Assembly (NCBI GenBank): GCA_964395765.1
Contig: CAYNCU010000225.1
Coordinates: 1-6,609 of the forward strand
Direction: 5' to 3'
Origin: DATDPY01 sp964395765
GTDB taxonomy: Bacteria; Bacteroidota; Bacteroidia; Cytophagales; Cyclobacteriaceae
DNA: 6,609 nucleotides
Notes under the pieces: generated by a model
Databases searched by the model: none
The model's input: only the letters and a program-made list of their open reading frames with translations
Told to the model about the DNA's origin: nothing
Program-made: the position numbers and the translations under genes
Shown here: piece by piece, positions 1 through 5,644 of the stretch
How the letters are laid out: every line of letters begins with the position of its first letter
How positions within the stretch are numbered: position 1 is the first letter of the stretch

Positions 1-1
1 T

Positions 2-850
2 TCCCTGGGGGAAGAAGATCTTGCCGGCTATTTCAACCGTTTCATCGGTAATTCTCAAAATTACCTAAGTCATCATTTTATGGCCATATTAGGTTTGAAG
101 AACAGCAGACCTATCACTAAATCCGGAACCCTTACCCTTATGCTCTATGCTGTTTTTCTATTGGGTATGATCATGGCTTACCGACAAAATAAATTCTGGT
201 TTTTCGTGGGATTGTATATTATTGTCGGGTGTGGGATTACGTTTGTTATCCTGCAGTTGTTCTGGAATCAGGATCGGCTGATATTGATCTTTACCCCCCT
301 GATACTTACTTTTTTCGTATATACATTTTACAATTTCTTTAATATTCAATTAAAAAAATTCAAATTTTTCGTTCCGACTTTCCTGATCATTATTCTACTT
401 GCCAATACCGGAAAAACGCTGGCAAAAATTCCTGAAACAATAACTGCATTGAATCACTATATGAAAGGTGACCGGTTATACGGATATTCGACAGACTGGA
501 TCAATTATCTTGAAATGGTGCAATGGTGTGCGCATAATTTACCGGACAGCGATTACGTAGCCTGCCGGAAACCCGGTATGGCCTTTATCTACAGCGGCGG
601 CAGGGAGTTTTACGGAATTTATAATGTCCCTTCAAACGACGCGGCGGACTTGTATAAGCGATTAAAAGATGCGGGGGTAAGGTATGTAATTGTTGCAAAT
701 TTGCTTTTCAATCCGGATGAGCCAAACGGTCGTATCATCACTACAATTCATCGTTATCTTTCCATTATAAATACAGCGTATCCCGACAAACTTGAATTTG
801 TTCATAAAATCGGCGGGCAAACTCCTGCTTTTTTATATAAACTGAAATAA
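2..850 (+). CDS. GT-C-type (GT39/ArnT-like) membrane glycosyltransferase, C-terminal part; 5' end outside window
   Basis: The reading frame is open from base 2 with no stop, so the ATG at 80 is probably internal and the gene begins upstream of the window; 282 residues are visible. Counting from base 2, hydrophobic segments lie at about residues 43-60, 65-87, 92-114 and 120-138. They are followed by a soluble domain of about 125 residues (157-282), presumably periplasmic, with YGYSTDW, FIYSGGREFYG and a GVRYVIV strand. The WNQDRLILIFTPLIL segment resembles the late membrane helices of polyprenol-phosphate-sugar-dependent GT-C enzymes, which move sugars from a lipid carrier to an envelope acceptor. 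The N-terminal catalytic loop of such enzymes would lie outside the window, so catalysis cannot be checked. The next gene, 30 bases downstream, encodes a DPM1-like GT2, which fits a donor-making and donor-using pair. It could instead be a non-enzymatic multi-spanning protein. Coding is certain; the family is an inference. Confidence 0.75.
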   Translation, partial: SLGEEDLAGYFNRFIGNSQNYLSHHFMAILGLKNSRPITKSGTLTLMLYAVFLLGMIMAYRQNKFWFFVGLYIIVGCGITFVILQLFWNQDRLILIFTPLILTFFVYTFYNFFNIQLKKFKFFVPTFLIIILLANTGKTLAKIPETITALNHYMKGDRLYGYSTDWINYLEMVQWCAHNLPDSDYVACRKPGMAFIYSGGREFYGIYNVPSNDAADLYKRLKDAGVRYVIVANLLFNPDEPNGRIITTIHRYLSIINTAYPDKLEFVHKIGGQTPAFLYKLK

Positions 851-880
851 GCTGACGCTGATCGTCACCATAAAATATTT

Positions 881-2320
881 ATGTATTTAGACCAGGAAAA
901 ATATATACAAACCAGGGAATATTTTAATAAGTCCGCGGGCAATTGGGAAAAGTACAGGAAGAAACGAACCTATTACTGGCATTCGATCACCTCTAATATC
1001 GGATATTTCATGCAGGATGATTGCAGTGTGCTGGAAATCGGATGTGGTTCCGGTGATTTGCTCCATGACATCAGGGGCGGAAGAAAAGTAGGAATTGATT
1101 ACAGTGAAAAATTAATCGCGCTGGCCCGCGAGAAATATAAGGATATTGAGTTTCATATCATGGAAGCCGAAAATATTACCCTTCATGCAAAATTCGATGT
1201 GATTATCCTTTCCAATGTAATCGGATATTTCCAGGATATTGAACATGTATTTCTGAAACTGGTAAACCTCTCCCATCACAGAACACGGATAATCGTTACC
1301 TATTATAATAAGCTTTGGGAATCATTAATAAAACTGGCCGAATGGATCGGGATAAAAAGAAAATCCCCCGAACAAAACTGGCTTACCAATCACGATATTA
1401 TCAATCTTTTGTACCTGGCCGGGTTTGAAACCTACCGGAATAACAAGAACATGCTGATCCCGTTCAACATTCCTCTTGTCAGCGCCTTCCTCAACAAATT
1501 TCTTTCCAGGATCTGGCTGTTCAATACATTTTCACTTAACCGGTATGTTTTCGCACGACCCTTTCAAAGGATTCATTCCAGGGAAGAAATGGACTCCCTA
1601 TACAGTACTTCGGTTGTCATTCCCGCCAGGAATGAAAGTGGCAACCTGGAAAGCGCATTAAAAAGGATGCCTGCACTTGGAAAAAACCTGGAGATAATAT
1701 TCGTTGAAGGGCATTCGACCGACAATACCTGGGAAACGATACAACATCTTCAGGAGGTATATAGCAATCAATTTGATATTAAAGTTGCCAGGCAGGAAGG
1801 CAAAGGGAAAGGCGATGCTGTACGAATGGGTTTTGATATGGCCAAAGGAGACATCCTTATGATTCTTGATGCCGACCTGACTGTACCTCCGGAGGATCTT
1901 CCCAAATTTTATTACGCCCTCGCTTCCGGGAAAGGAGAATTTATTAATGGAAGCAGGTTAATTTACCCAATGGAAAAAAAGGCTATGCGAAAATTAAATA
2001 CGCTGGGCAATAAATTTTTCAGTTACGTGTTTTCCTGGTTGCTTGAACAACCGGTAAACGACTCCCTGTGCGGCACTAAGGTCATGTTCCGGCAGGATTA
2101 TGAAAACCTTAAGAAAAACAGGAAATTCTTCGGAGAATTCGATCCTTTCGGGGATTTCGACCTGCTTTTCGGAGCCTACAAGCTGAACCTGAAAATTATT
2201 GACCTCCCGATCAGTTACCGGGAACGAATTTATGGCCAAACGAATATTTCAAGATTTACCCATGGGTTTTTATTACTTCGCATGGCTTTTTATGCCGCTT
2301 TAAAAATAAAATTCTGGTAA
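881..2320 (+). CDS. Fused class I SAM methyltransferase / family 2 glycosyltransferase
   Basis: This 479-residue protein joins two enzymes. Residues about 10-190 are a class I SAM-dependent methyltransferase: the glycine-rich SAM loop VLEIGCGSG is at 50-58, the ribose-binding acidic residue is Asp73 in GIDYS, and FDVIILSNVIGY (105-116) is the post-motif-II strand. A linker at about 191-235, partly hydrophobic, leads to a GT-A glycosyltransferase at 243-479. That half has the entry motif VVIPARNES (245-253), the metal and nucleotide-sugar site DAD at 330-332, NGSR at 356-359, DSLCGTK at 394-400, a GDFDLL catalytic-acid region near 424-429, and YRERIYGQTNISRF near 446-459. These features match the DPM1/polyprenyl-phosphate sugar transferase branch of GT2. 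There is no C-terminal membrane segment, so the protein is probably cytoplasmic and membrane-associated. It follows the GT-C-like gene by 30 bases, probably in one operon. Sugar and methyl acceptor are unknown. This domain order is known in other bacteria, so fusion by assembly error is unlikely. Confidence 0.88.
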   Translation: MYLDQEKYIQTREYFNKSAGNWEKYRKKRTYYWHSITSNIGYFMQDDCSVLEIGCGSGDLLHDIRGGRKVGIDYSEKLIALAREKYKDIEFHIMEAENITLHAKFDVIILSNVIGYFQDIEHVFLKLVNLSHHRTRIIVTYYNKLWESLIKLAEWIGIKRKSPEQNWLTNHDIINLLYLAGFETYRNNKNMLIPFNIPLVSAFLNKFLSRIWLFNTFSLNRYVFARPFQRIHSREEMDSLYSTSVVIPARNESGNLESALKRMPALGKNLEIIFVEGHSTDNTWETIQHLQEVYSNQFDIKVARQEGKGKGDAVRMGFDMAKGDILMILDADLTVPPEDLPKFYYALASGKGEFINGSRLIYPMEKKAMRKLNTLGNKFFSYVFSWLLEQPVNDSLCGTKVMFRQDYENLKKNRKFFGEFDPFGDFDLLFGAYKLNLKIIDLPISYRERIYGQTNISRFTHGFLLLRMAFYAALKIKFW

Positions 2321-2329
2321 TCGGGTAGG

Positions 2330-2341
2330 ATGAAAAGGTAG
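2330..2341 (+). other. Three-codon upstream mini-ORF overlapping the GTG start
   Basis: The sequence ATG AAA AGG TAG occupies these bases. The last base of its stop codon is the first base of the GTG start of the SRPBCC gene, giving a TAGTG stop-start overlap. This could allow translational coupling by reinitiation, or it could be chance or a remnant of an ATG start lost to a one-base frameshift. The sequence alone does not decide between these. Confidence 0.3.
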
Positions 2342-2781
2342 TGCAACAAGAGATTAAAAATACAACAGTGATCGATGCCCCGGTATCCATAGTCTGGGAA
2401 AACCTGACTAATCCGAAACGAATGAAACTCTGGATGGGCGAACCGGAAATGAATCTTGAAATTATTTCCAGCTGGAAAGCCGGACAGCCGATTATTATCA
2501 AAGGTTTTCATCATGTAAAATTCGAAAACAAGGGTAAACTTCTTACGAAGGAAGTTAACAGGATCCTTAAATACAATTATATAAGTTCCATTTCCAGGCT
2601 TACCGATCAACCCGAAAACTATACCGTTGTTGAATTCCAGCTCATTCCAATGGAAAATAGAACTAATTTAATACTGACACTCAGCAATTTCCCAACTGAA
2701 TCCATATTCCGGCATGTGGATTTTTACTGGAAGGGAACAATTAAAATTCTTAAAGATTCAATTGAAAAAAGGATTCATTAA
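2341..2781 (+). CDS. SRPBCC (START/AHSA1-like) domain protein, first copy
   Basis: This is a 146-residue single-domain protein of the SRPBCC superfamily, a helix-grip fold with a hydrophobic ligand cavity. The N-terminal strand and helix read IDAPVSIVWENLTNP (11-25). A PENY turn is at 91-94, and the long C-terminal helix runs about 121-144. This layout matches AHSA1/polyketide-cyclase-like members, but the ligand cannot be named and no catalytic residue is evident. The start is taken as GTG at 2341, because an in-frame TAG at 2326-2328 lies just upstream and the only nearby ATG (2330) is in another frame and ends after three codons. The gene lies 20 bases after the methyltransferase-GT2 fusion, so it may be cotranscribed with it. 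A related protein of the same length is encoded at 5096-5536. Family placement is firm; function is unknown. Confidence 0.85.
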   Translation: MQQEIKNTTVIDAPVSIVWENLTNPKRMKLWMGEPEMNLEIISSWKAGQPIIIKGFHHVKFENKGKLLTKEVNRILKYNYISSISRLTDQPENYTVVEFQLIPMENRTNLILTLSNFPTESIFRHVDFYWKGTIKILKDSIEKRIH

Positions 2782-2807
2782 TTTTAAATATCAGGCCCAA
2801 GAATTCA

Positions 2808-2840
2808 TTTATGTATAAAAACAATACTTCCTTATATTTA
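2808..2840 (+). promoter_or_regulatory. Weak Bacteroidota-type promoter candidate before the carbonic anhydrase gene
   Basis: TATATTTA at 2833-2840 matches seven of eight positions of the Bacteroidota -7 element TAnnTTTG, and TTTA at 2808-2811 is a poor -33 candidate 21 bases upstream. The -7 element ends only eight bases before the ATG, so a transcript from here would be leaderless or almost so. The AT-rich context makes chance matches common. The gene could instead be read through from upstream. Confidence 0.25.
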
Positions 2841-2848
2841 CCGATCCG

Positions 2849-3478
2849 ATGAAAAAACTATCGCGCTTATTTGATCAGAACCGTGCCTGGGCGGAAAAGG
2901 TTGTAAAAGACAATCCCGGGTTTTTTAAAGCCTTATCCAAACAGCAGGCGCCGGAATATTTATGGATAGGATGTGCCGACAGCCGTGTTCCTGCCAATGA
3001 AATCGTTAACTTGCTGCCCGGTGAATTATTCGTTCACAGGAATGTTGCCAATCTTGTAAAACATTCTGACCTGAATTGTCTTTCCGTATTACAATTTGCC
3101 ATCGACATTTTAAAAGTAAAACATGTGATTGTCTGCGGGCATTATGGCTGTGGCGGGGTAAAAGCAGCCATGGAAAACGAACCTCACGGCCTGGTGGATA
3201 ACTGGATCAGAAGCATCAGGGATCTTTACATCAAAAACGGTCAATATCTTTCCTCCATGGAATCCCCGGAGCAGAAAACCAATAAACTTTGTGAATTAAA
3301 CGTGATCGAACAGGTTTACAATGTATGCCAGACAACGATAGTTCAGGATGCCTGGAAACGAAACCAGCCCTTATCCATCCATGGGTGGATATATAGTCTT
3401 GAAAACGGCTTACTCAGGGATCTTGATGTTTGTATTTCTTCCAATGAAGAAATTGAAATTTTGCCTTTGCAACATTAA
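2849..3478 (+). CDS. can: Beta-class carbonic anhydrase, Can-like
   Basis: This zinc enzyme interconverts CO2 and bicarbonate in the cytoplasm, supplying bicarbonate for carboxylation reactions. The zinc ligands Cys42, Asp44, His98 and Cys101 are all present in GCADSRVP and CGHYGCGG, with the Asp44-Arg46 dyad. The 209-residue length and much of the sequence (PGELFVHRNVANLV, DLNCLSV, CELNVIEQVYN, IHGWIY, GLLRDLDV) follow Escherichia coli Can and Haemophilus influenzae HICA closely. Trp39, Arg64 and Tyr182 match the HICA bicarbonate-site residues Trp39, Arg64 and Tyr181, so this is probably the allosterically regulated, pH-dependent type II form. The ATG start gives an N-terminus that aligns with Can from its first residue. 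No bicarbonate or SulP transporter lies beside it here. It is separated by 67 bases from the SRPBCC gene before it. Confidence 0.97.
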   Translation: MKKLSRLFDQNRAWAEKVVKDNPGFFKALSKQQAPEYLWIGCADSRVPANEIVNLLPGELFVHRNVANLVKHSDLNCLSVLQFAIDILKVKHVIVCGHYGCGGVKAAMENEPHGLVDNWIRSIRDLYIKNGQYLSSMESPEQKTNKLCELNVIEQVYNVCQTTIVQDAWKRNQPLSIHGWIYSLENGLLRDLDVCISSNEEIEILPLQH

Positions 3479-3497
3479 TTTATTGAAACTATTTTTA
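3466..3497 (+). promoter_or_regulatory. Bacteroidota-type promoter candidate for idi
   Basis: TTTG at 3466-3469, inside the last codons of the carbonic anhydrase gene, is followed after 20 bases by TATTTTTA at 3490-3497, which matches seven of eight positions of TAnnTTTG. Spacing is within the usual range for the main Bacteroidota sigma factor. Transcription would start near 3503, leaving a leader of roughly 20 bases before the TTG start of idi. Confidence 0.4.
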
Positions 3498-3521
3498 AAC
3501 CTCATTAAAGCAACGTAGGGA

Positions 3522-4088
3522 TTGGATACAGCGAGCCAAATTTTTAGCAAGCAATACCTGATACTGGTTGATGAGAACGATCGCCAATGGGGAAAACTTG
3601 AAAAACTTGAAGTCCACCAGCTCGGATTGTTGCACCGGGCATTTTCTGTATTCATTTTTAATACCCGGGGCGATCTTTTAATACAACAACGAAATGAAAA
3701 AAAATATCATTCCGGTGGCCTATGGTCGAATGCCTGTTGCAGCCATCCTTTATGGGGAGAGGAGGTTAAAGATGCAGTTAACAGAAGATTGCTGGAAGAA
3801 TTAGGGTTAAAAATCAAAACAGAGTTCCTTTTCAGCATCATTTATAATATTAAACTCGACCATGGACTGATTGAACATGAATTTGATCATGTTTACCTTG
3901 GGATCACTGATACCATTCCAACTCCCGATCCTGCTGAAATTACCGATTTAAAGTTTGTAAACATCAATGACCTTGAAGATAATATGAAAGCCAAACCTCA
4001 TCTATATACAGAATGGTTAAAAATTATATTTGATCAACTTGTCCAAAATGAAAAAGTAAAATCTATCGTTCAAAGAAACCCCATTTAA
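3522..4088 (+). CDS. idi: Isopentenyl-diphosphate delta-isomerase, type 1 (Nudix fold)
   Basis: Idi converts isopentenyl diphosphate to dimethylallyl diphosphate, the primer for polyprenols, quinone tails and carotenoids. By alignment with E. coli Idi, the metal ligands are His32, His38, His75, Glu118 and Glu120, and the catalytic cysteine is Cys73 in CCSHP; Glu120 is the second catalytic residue. KYHSGGLW (61-68) and RRLLEELGL, the Nudix-like segment at 88-96, are also present, and the length of 188 residues is normal. No ATG is available: an in-frame TAG at 3516-3518 sits one codon before TTG at 3522, and no ATG occurs before the conserved ILVDEND strand. TTG at 3522 is therefore the best start. 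If the strain uses the MEP pathway, Idi only balances the two isomers; if mevalonate, it is essential. The window does not show which. The gene for the DNA glycosylase follows after 28 bases. Confidence 0.95.
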   Translation: MDTASQIFSKQYLILVDENDRQWGKLEKLEVHQLGLLHRAFSVFIFNTRGDLLIQQRNEKKYHSGGLWSNACCSHPLWGEEVKDAVNRRLLEELGLKIKTEFLFSIIYNIKLDHGLIEHEFDHVYLGITDTIPTPDPAEITDLKFVNINDLEDNMKAKPHLYTEWLKIIFDQLVQNEKVKSIVQRNPI

Positions 4089-4116
4089 AAAGCATTCCCT
4101 AAAAATAATATAAGGT

Positions 4117-4545
4117 TTGAGAATCTGGACTCTTCATCCGAAGTATCTCGACGCCAAGGGCCTGGTTGCGCTTTGGCGTGAAAGTCTGCTTGCCCGTCAT
4201 GTATTGTTGGGCAAAACCAGGGGATACCGGAACCATCCACAGCTAATACGATTCAGGCAAAACGAAAACCCGGTCAATTGTATCGACTTATATCTGTCTG
4301 CCGTTTTCCGTGAAGCCCTCGTGAGGGGATATCACTTCAATAAGGAAAAATTGAATCGTGAATTAACGCCTGCTAAAATAAAGGTTACGAGCGGCCAGGT
4401 TCATTATGAAGTAAAACACCTCATGAATAAGCTTAGAAAACGGGATAAGGAAAAATTCAAGCAGCTTTCCGGAGTAAAATTGTTCAAAGTACACCCTCTT
4501 TTCAAAGTAACGAGCGGCAACATTGAAAGCTGGGAAGTGGTTTAG
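4117..4545 (+). CDS. Pyrimidine-dimer DNA glycosylase, T4 endonuclease V-like (Pyr_excise family)
   Basis: Proteins of this family (Pyr_excise, prototype T4 DenV) excise UV-induced pyrimidine dimers and nick the resulting abasic site. Residues 1-22, with RIWTLHPKYLD and LVALWRE, align without gaps to the DenV N-terminus: Arg21-Glu22 fall on DenV Arg22-Glu23, Glu23 being the catalytic acid. GKTRGYRNHPQL (33-44) and a basic region at 103-115 suit DNA binding. The 142-residue length is close to the 138 of DenV. The start must be TTG at 4117, because TAA at 4111-4113 closes the frame two codons earlier and the conserved N-terminus begins at this codon. DenV uses the amino group of Thr2 after Met removal; here Met1 itself aligns with Thr2 and is followed by Arg, which normally blocks Met removal. 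KVTSG occurs twice (89-93 and 131-135). Activity is likely but not proven. Confidence 0.85.
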   Translation: MRIWTLHPKYLDAKGLVALWRESLLARHVLLGKTRGYRNHPQLIRFRQNENPVNCIDLYLSAVFREALVRGYHFNKEKLNRELTPAKIKVTSGQVHYEVKHLMNKLRKRDKEKFKQLSGVKLFKVHPLFKVTSGNIESWEVV

Positions 4546-4546
4546 A

Positions 4547-4575
4547 TTTCAGGTTAACTTTCTTCTATACCTTTG
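4547..4575 (+). promoter_or_regulatory. Bacteroidota-type promoter candidate for the VOC and second SRPBCC genes
   Basis: TACCTTTG at 4568-4575 is a full match to the -7 element TAnnTTTG. TTTC at 4547-4550, 17 bases upstream, is a one-mismatch -33 element; TTTA at 4541-4544 with 23 bases spacing is the alternative. It lies in the longest gap of the plus-strand block (4546-4662). Transcription from here would give a leader of about 80 bases before the ATG at 4663, in which I see no strong hairpin. Confidence 0.5.
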
Positions 4576-4662
4576 GAACCTCCCTCACTTTTTATTAAAT
4601 TTCAAAATTCTTTAGTATCATTTATAATAAAATGTTTCAATATCCTTTAACCATAAACAAGA

Positions 4663-5061
4663 ATGGAAAAAACATTTAAGCCTGCAGGGTATAATTCGGT
4701 TTCACCCTATTTCGTGGTAAAAGGCGCAAACAGGATGATCGAATTATTGAAGGCCCTGTTCAATGCGGAAGAATTAAGGCGTTATGATAATCCTGACGGC
4801 ACCATCATGCATGTGGAACTCAGGATTGACGATTCGGTAATTATGATGGGCGATGCAAGCGATCAATTTCCTCCCAACATTCACCTGATGCATGTTTATG
4901 TTCCTGATACTGATGAAACCTATAAAAAGGCCCTGGAATCAGGATGCACATCCGTTGAAGAGCCAAAAACAAGACCGGGAGATCCTGACCGCCGGGGGAG
5001 TTTTATGGATTTTGCAGGTAATACATGGGCGATCGGTACCCAGCAGTCAGCCGGAAATTAA
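4663..5061 (+). CDS. VOC-superfamily (glyoxalase/PhnB-like) protein
   Basis: This 132-residue protein has the paired beta-alpha-beta-beta-beta modules of the vicinal oxygen chelate fold. The first module runs from VSPYFVVKGANRMIELLKALF (13-33) through HVELRIDDSVIMMGD (50-64), and the second from HLMHVYVPD (74-82) to RRGSFMDFAGNTWAIGT (110-126). His50, His77 and Asp116 sit at positions where metal ligands occur in this superfamily, although Asp at the last site is less typical than Glu. The pattern is closest to the PhnB/3-demethylubiquinone-9-methyltransferase-like group, for which annotation is usually generic. The ATG start follows a 117-base gap with a good promoter candidate. It is probably cotranscribed with the SRPBCC gene 34 bases downstream; VOC and SRPBCC genes are often neighbours in bacterial genomes. 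The substrate is unknown. Fold assignment is firm and the metal ligands are inferred. Confidence 0.9.
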   Translation: MEKTFKPAGYNSVSPYFVVKGANRMIELLKALFNAEELRRYDNPDGTIMHVELRIDDSVIMMGDASDQFPPNIHLMHVYVPDTDETYKKALESGCTSVEEPKTRPGDPDRRGSFMDFAGNTWAIGTQQSAGN

Positions 5062-5095
5062 TATTCATTTATCAATAGACTGATTTTTATATAAT

Positions 5096-5536
5096 ATGAG
5101 TAACCTGTTAATTGCAAGGGCCTCGATAATAATCAATGCGGAAGTTTCTCGCGTATGGGATGCCCTGGTCAATCCTGAAATAATTAAAAAATACATGTTC
5201 GGAACCACGGTTATTTCCAACTGGCATGAAGGGAGTCCCATTCTATGGAAAGGAGAATGGCAGGGAAAACCATACGAAGACAAGGGAGAAATAATCAGTT
5301 TTAAAAAAGGCAAATTGATAAAATACACTCATTTCAGTCCCATGACCGGACTTCCTGATTCTCCTGAAAATTATCACACGGTAACGGTTGAACTTACCGT
5401 CGAAAATTCAGGGGTTTTGGTATCCTTATCACAGGATAATAATCCCGATGAGACTTTCAGGGAACATTCGGAACAAAACTGGAAGATGATGCTTAAATCG
5501 CTTAAAGATTGCGTCGAACAATCCGGATCGGTTTAG
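5096..5536 (+). CDS. SRPBCC (AHSA1-like) domain protein, second copy
   Basis: Like the protein encoded at 2341-2781, this one has 146 residues and the helix-grip fold. The first strand and helix read INAEVSRVWDALVNP (13-27), a GEWQGKPYEDKGEI hairpin spans 53-66, LPDSPENYHTVTVEL covers 86-100, and the C-terminal helix runs about 118-140. The two copies share the VWxxLxNP, PENY and C-terminal LKDxxE positions at the same spacing, so they are homologous, but they differ at most other sites. This copy is nearer the AHSA1-like consensus in its PDSPENYHTVT segment. It starts at ATG 5096, with no clear Shine-Dalgarno sequence, 34 bases after the VOC gene and probably in the same transcript. A perfect hairpin 14 bases after its stop ends the plus-strand block. 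A small-molecule-binding or chaperone-regulatory role is possible; nothing in the sequence decides. Confidence 0.9.
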   Translation: MSNLLIARASIIINAEVSRVWDALVNPEIIKKYMFGTTVISNWHEGSPILWKGEWQGKPYEDKGEIISFKKGKLIKYTHFSPMTGLPDSPENYHTVTVELTVENSGVLVSLSQDNNPDETFREHSEQNWKMMLKSLKDCVEQSGSV

Positions 5537-5550
5537 CATTGAAATATAAA

Positions 5551-5583
5551 ACGGGTATTGCAACCCATGCAATACCCGTCTTT
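5551..5583. terminator. Bidirectional intrinsic-type terminator hairpin
   Basis: ACGGGTATTGC (5551-5561) and GCAATACCCGT (5569-5579) form a perfect 11-bp stem around a 7-base loop. On the plus strand the stem is followed by CTTT, and on the minus strand by TTTTAT-like sequence (AAATATAAA at 5542-5550). It lies between two convergent genes, 14 bases after the plus-strand stop and 65 bases after the minus-strand stop, so it probably ends both transcripts. The plus-strand T run is short, so termination in that direction may be inefficient. Confidence 0.75.
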
Positions 5584-5644
5584 GGCAAGCTTACTTAGTA
5601 AATCAGGTGTCAAGACCCGAATCTCACCGCCCGATTTTCCTTTA

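Noticed and set aside
80..850. ATG at 80 as the true start of the first gene
   Set aside because: The frame is open to base 2 and the 26 codons before this ATG read as plausible protein (for example EEDLAGYFNRFIG), so the ATG is more likely internal.
881..2320. The methyltransferase-GT2 protein as an assembly artefact joining two genes
   Set aside because: The frame is continuous, the linker has coding-like sequence, and the same domain order is known in other bacterial proteins.
1994..2610. Minus-strand open frames opposite the fusion and the first SRPBCC gene
   Set aside because: They overlap strong plus-strand genes with clear family motifs, overlap one another, and have no recognisable domain; they are shadows.
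2784..2840. TAAATAT and ATATTTA inverted repeat before the carbonic anhydrase gene
   Set aside because: Seven AT-only base pairs with a loop of over 40 bases would not be stable and are expected by chance in AT-rich DNA.
4546..4662. Possible riboswitch or small RNA in the 117-base gap before the VOC gene
   Set aside because: I found a promoter candidate but no stable stem or recognisable aptamer core; the sequence is mainly AT-rich leader.
4892..5083. Plus-strand frame overlapping the VOC gene
   Set aside because: It is a shifted frame of the VOC coding sequence, with no motif and a low-complexity composition.
5584..5644. Additional small gene or second terminator between the hairpin and the lipoprotein stop
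   Set aside because: No convincing start, conserved motif or stem was found in these 61 bases.
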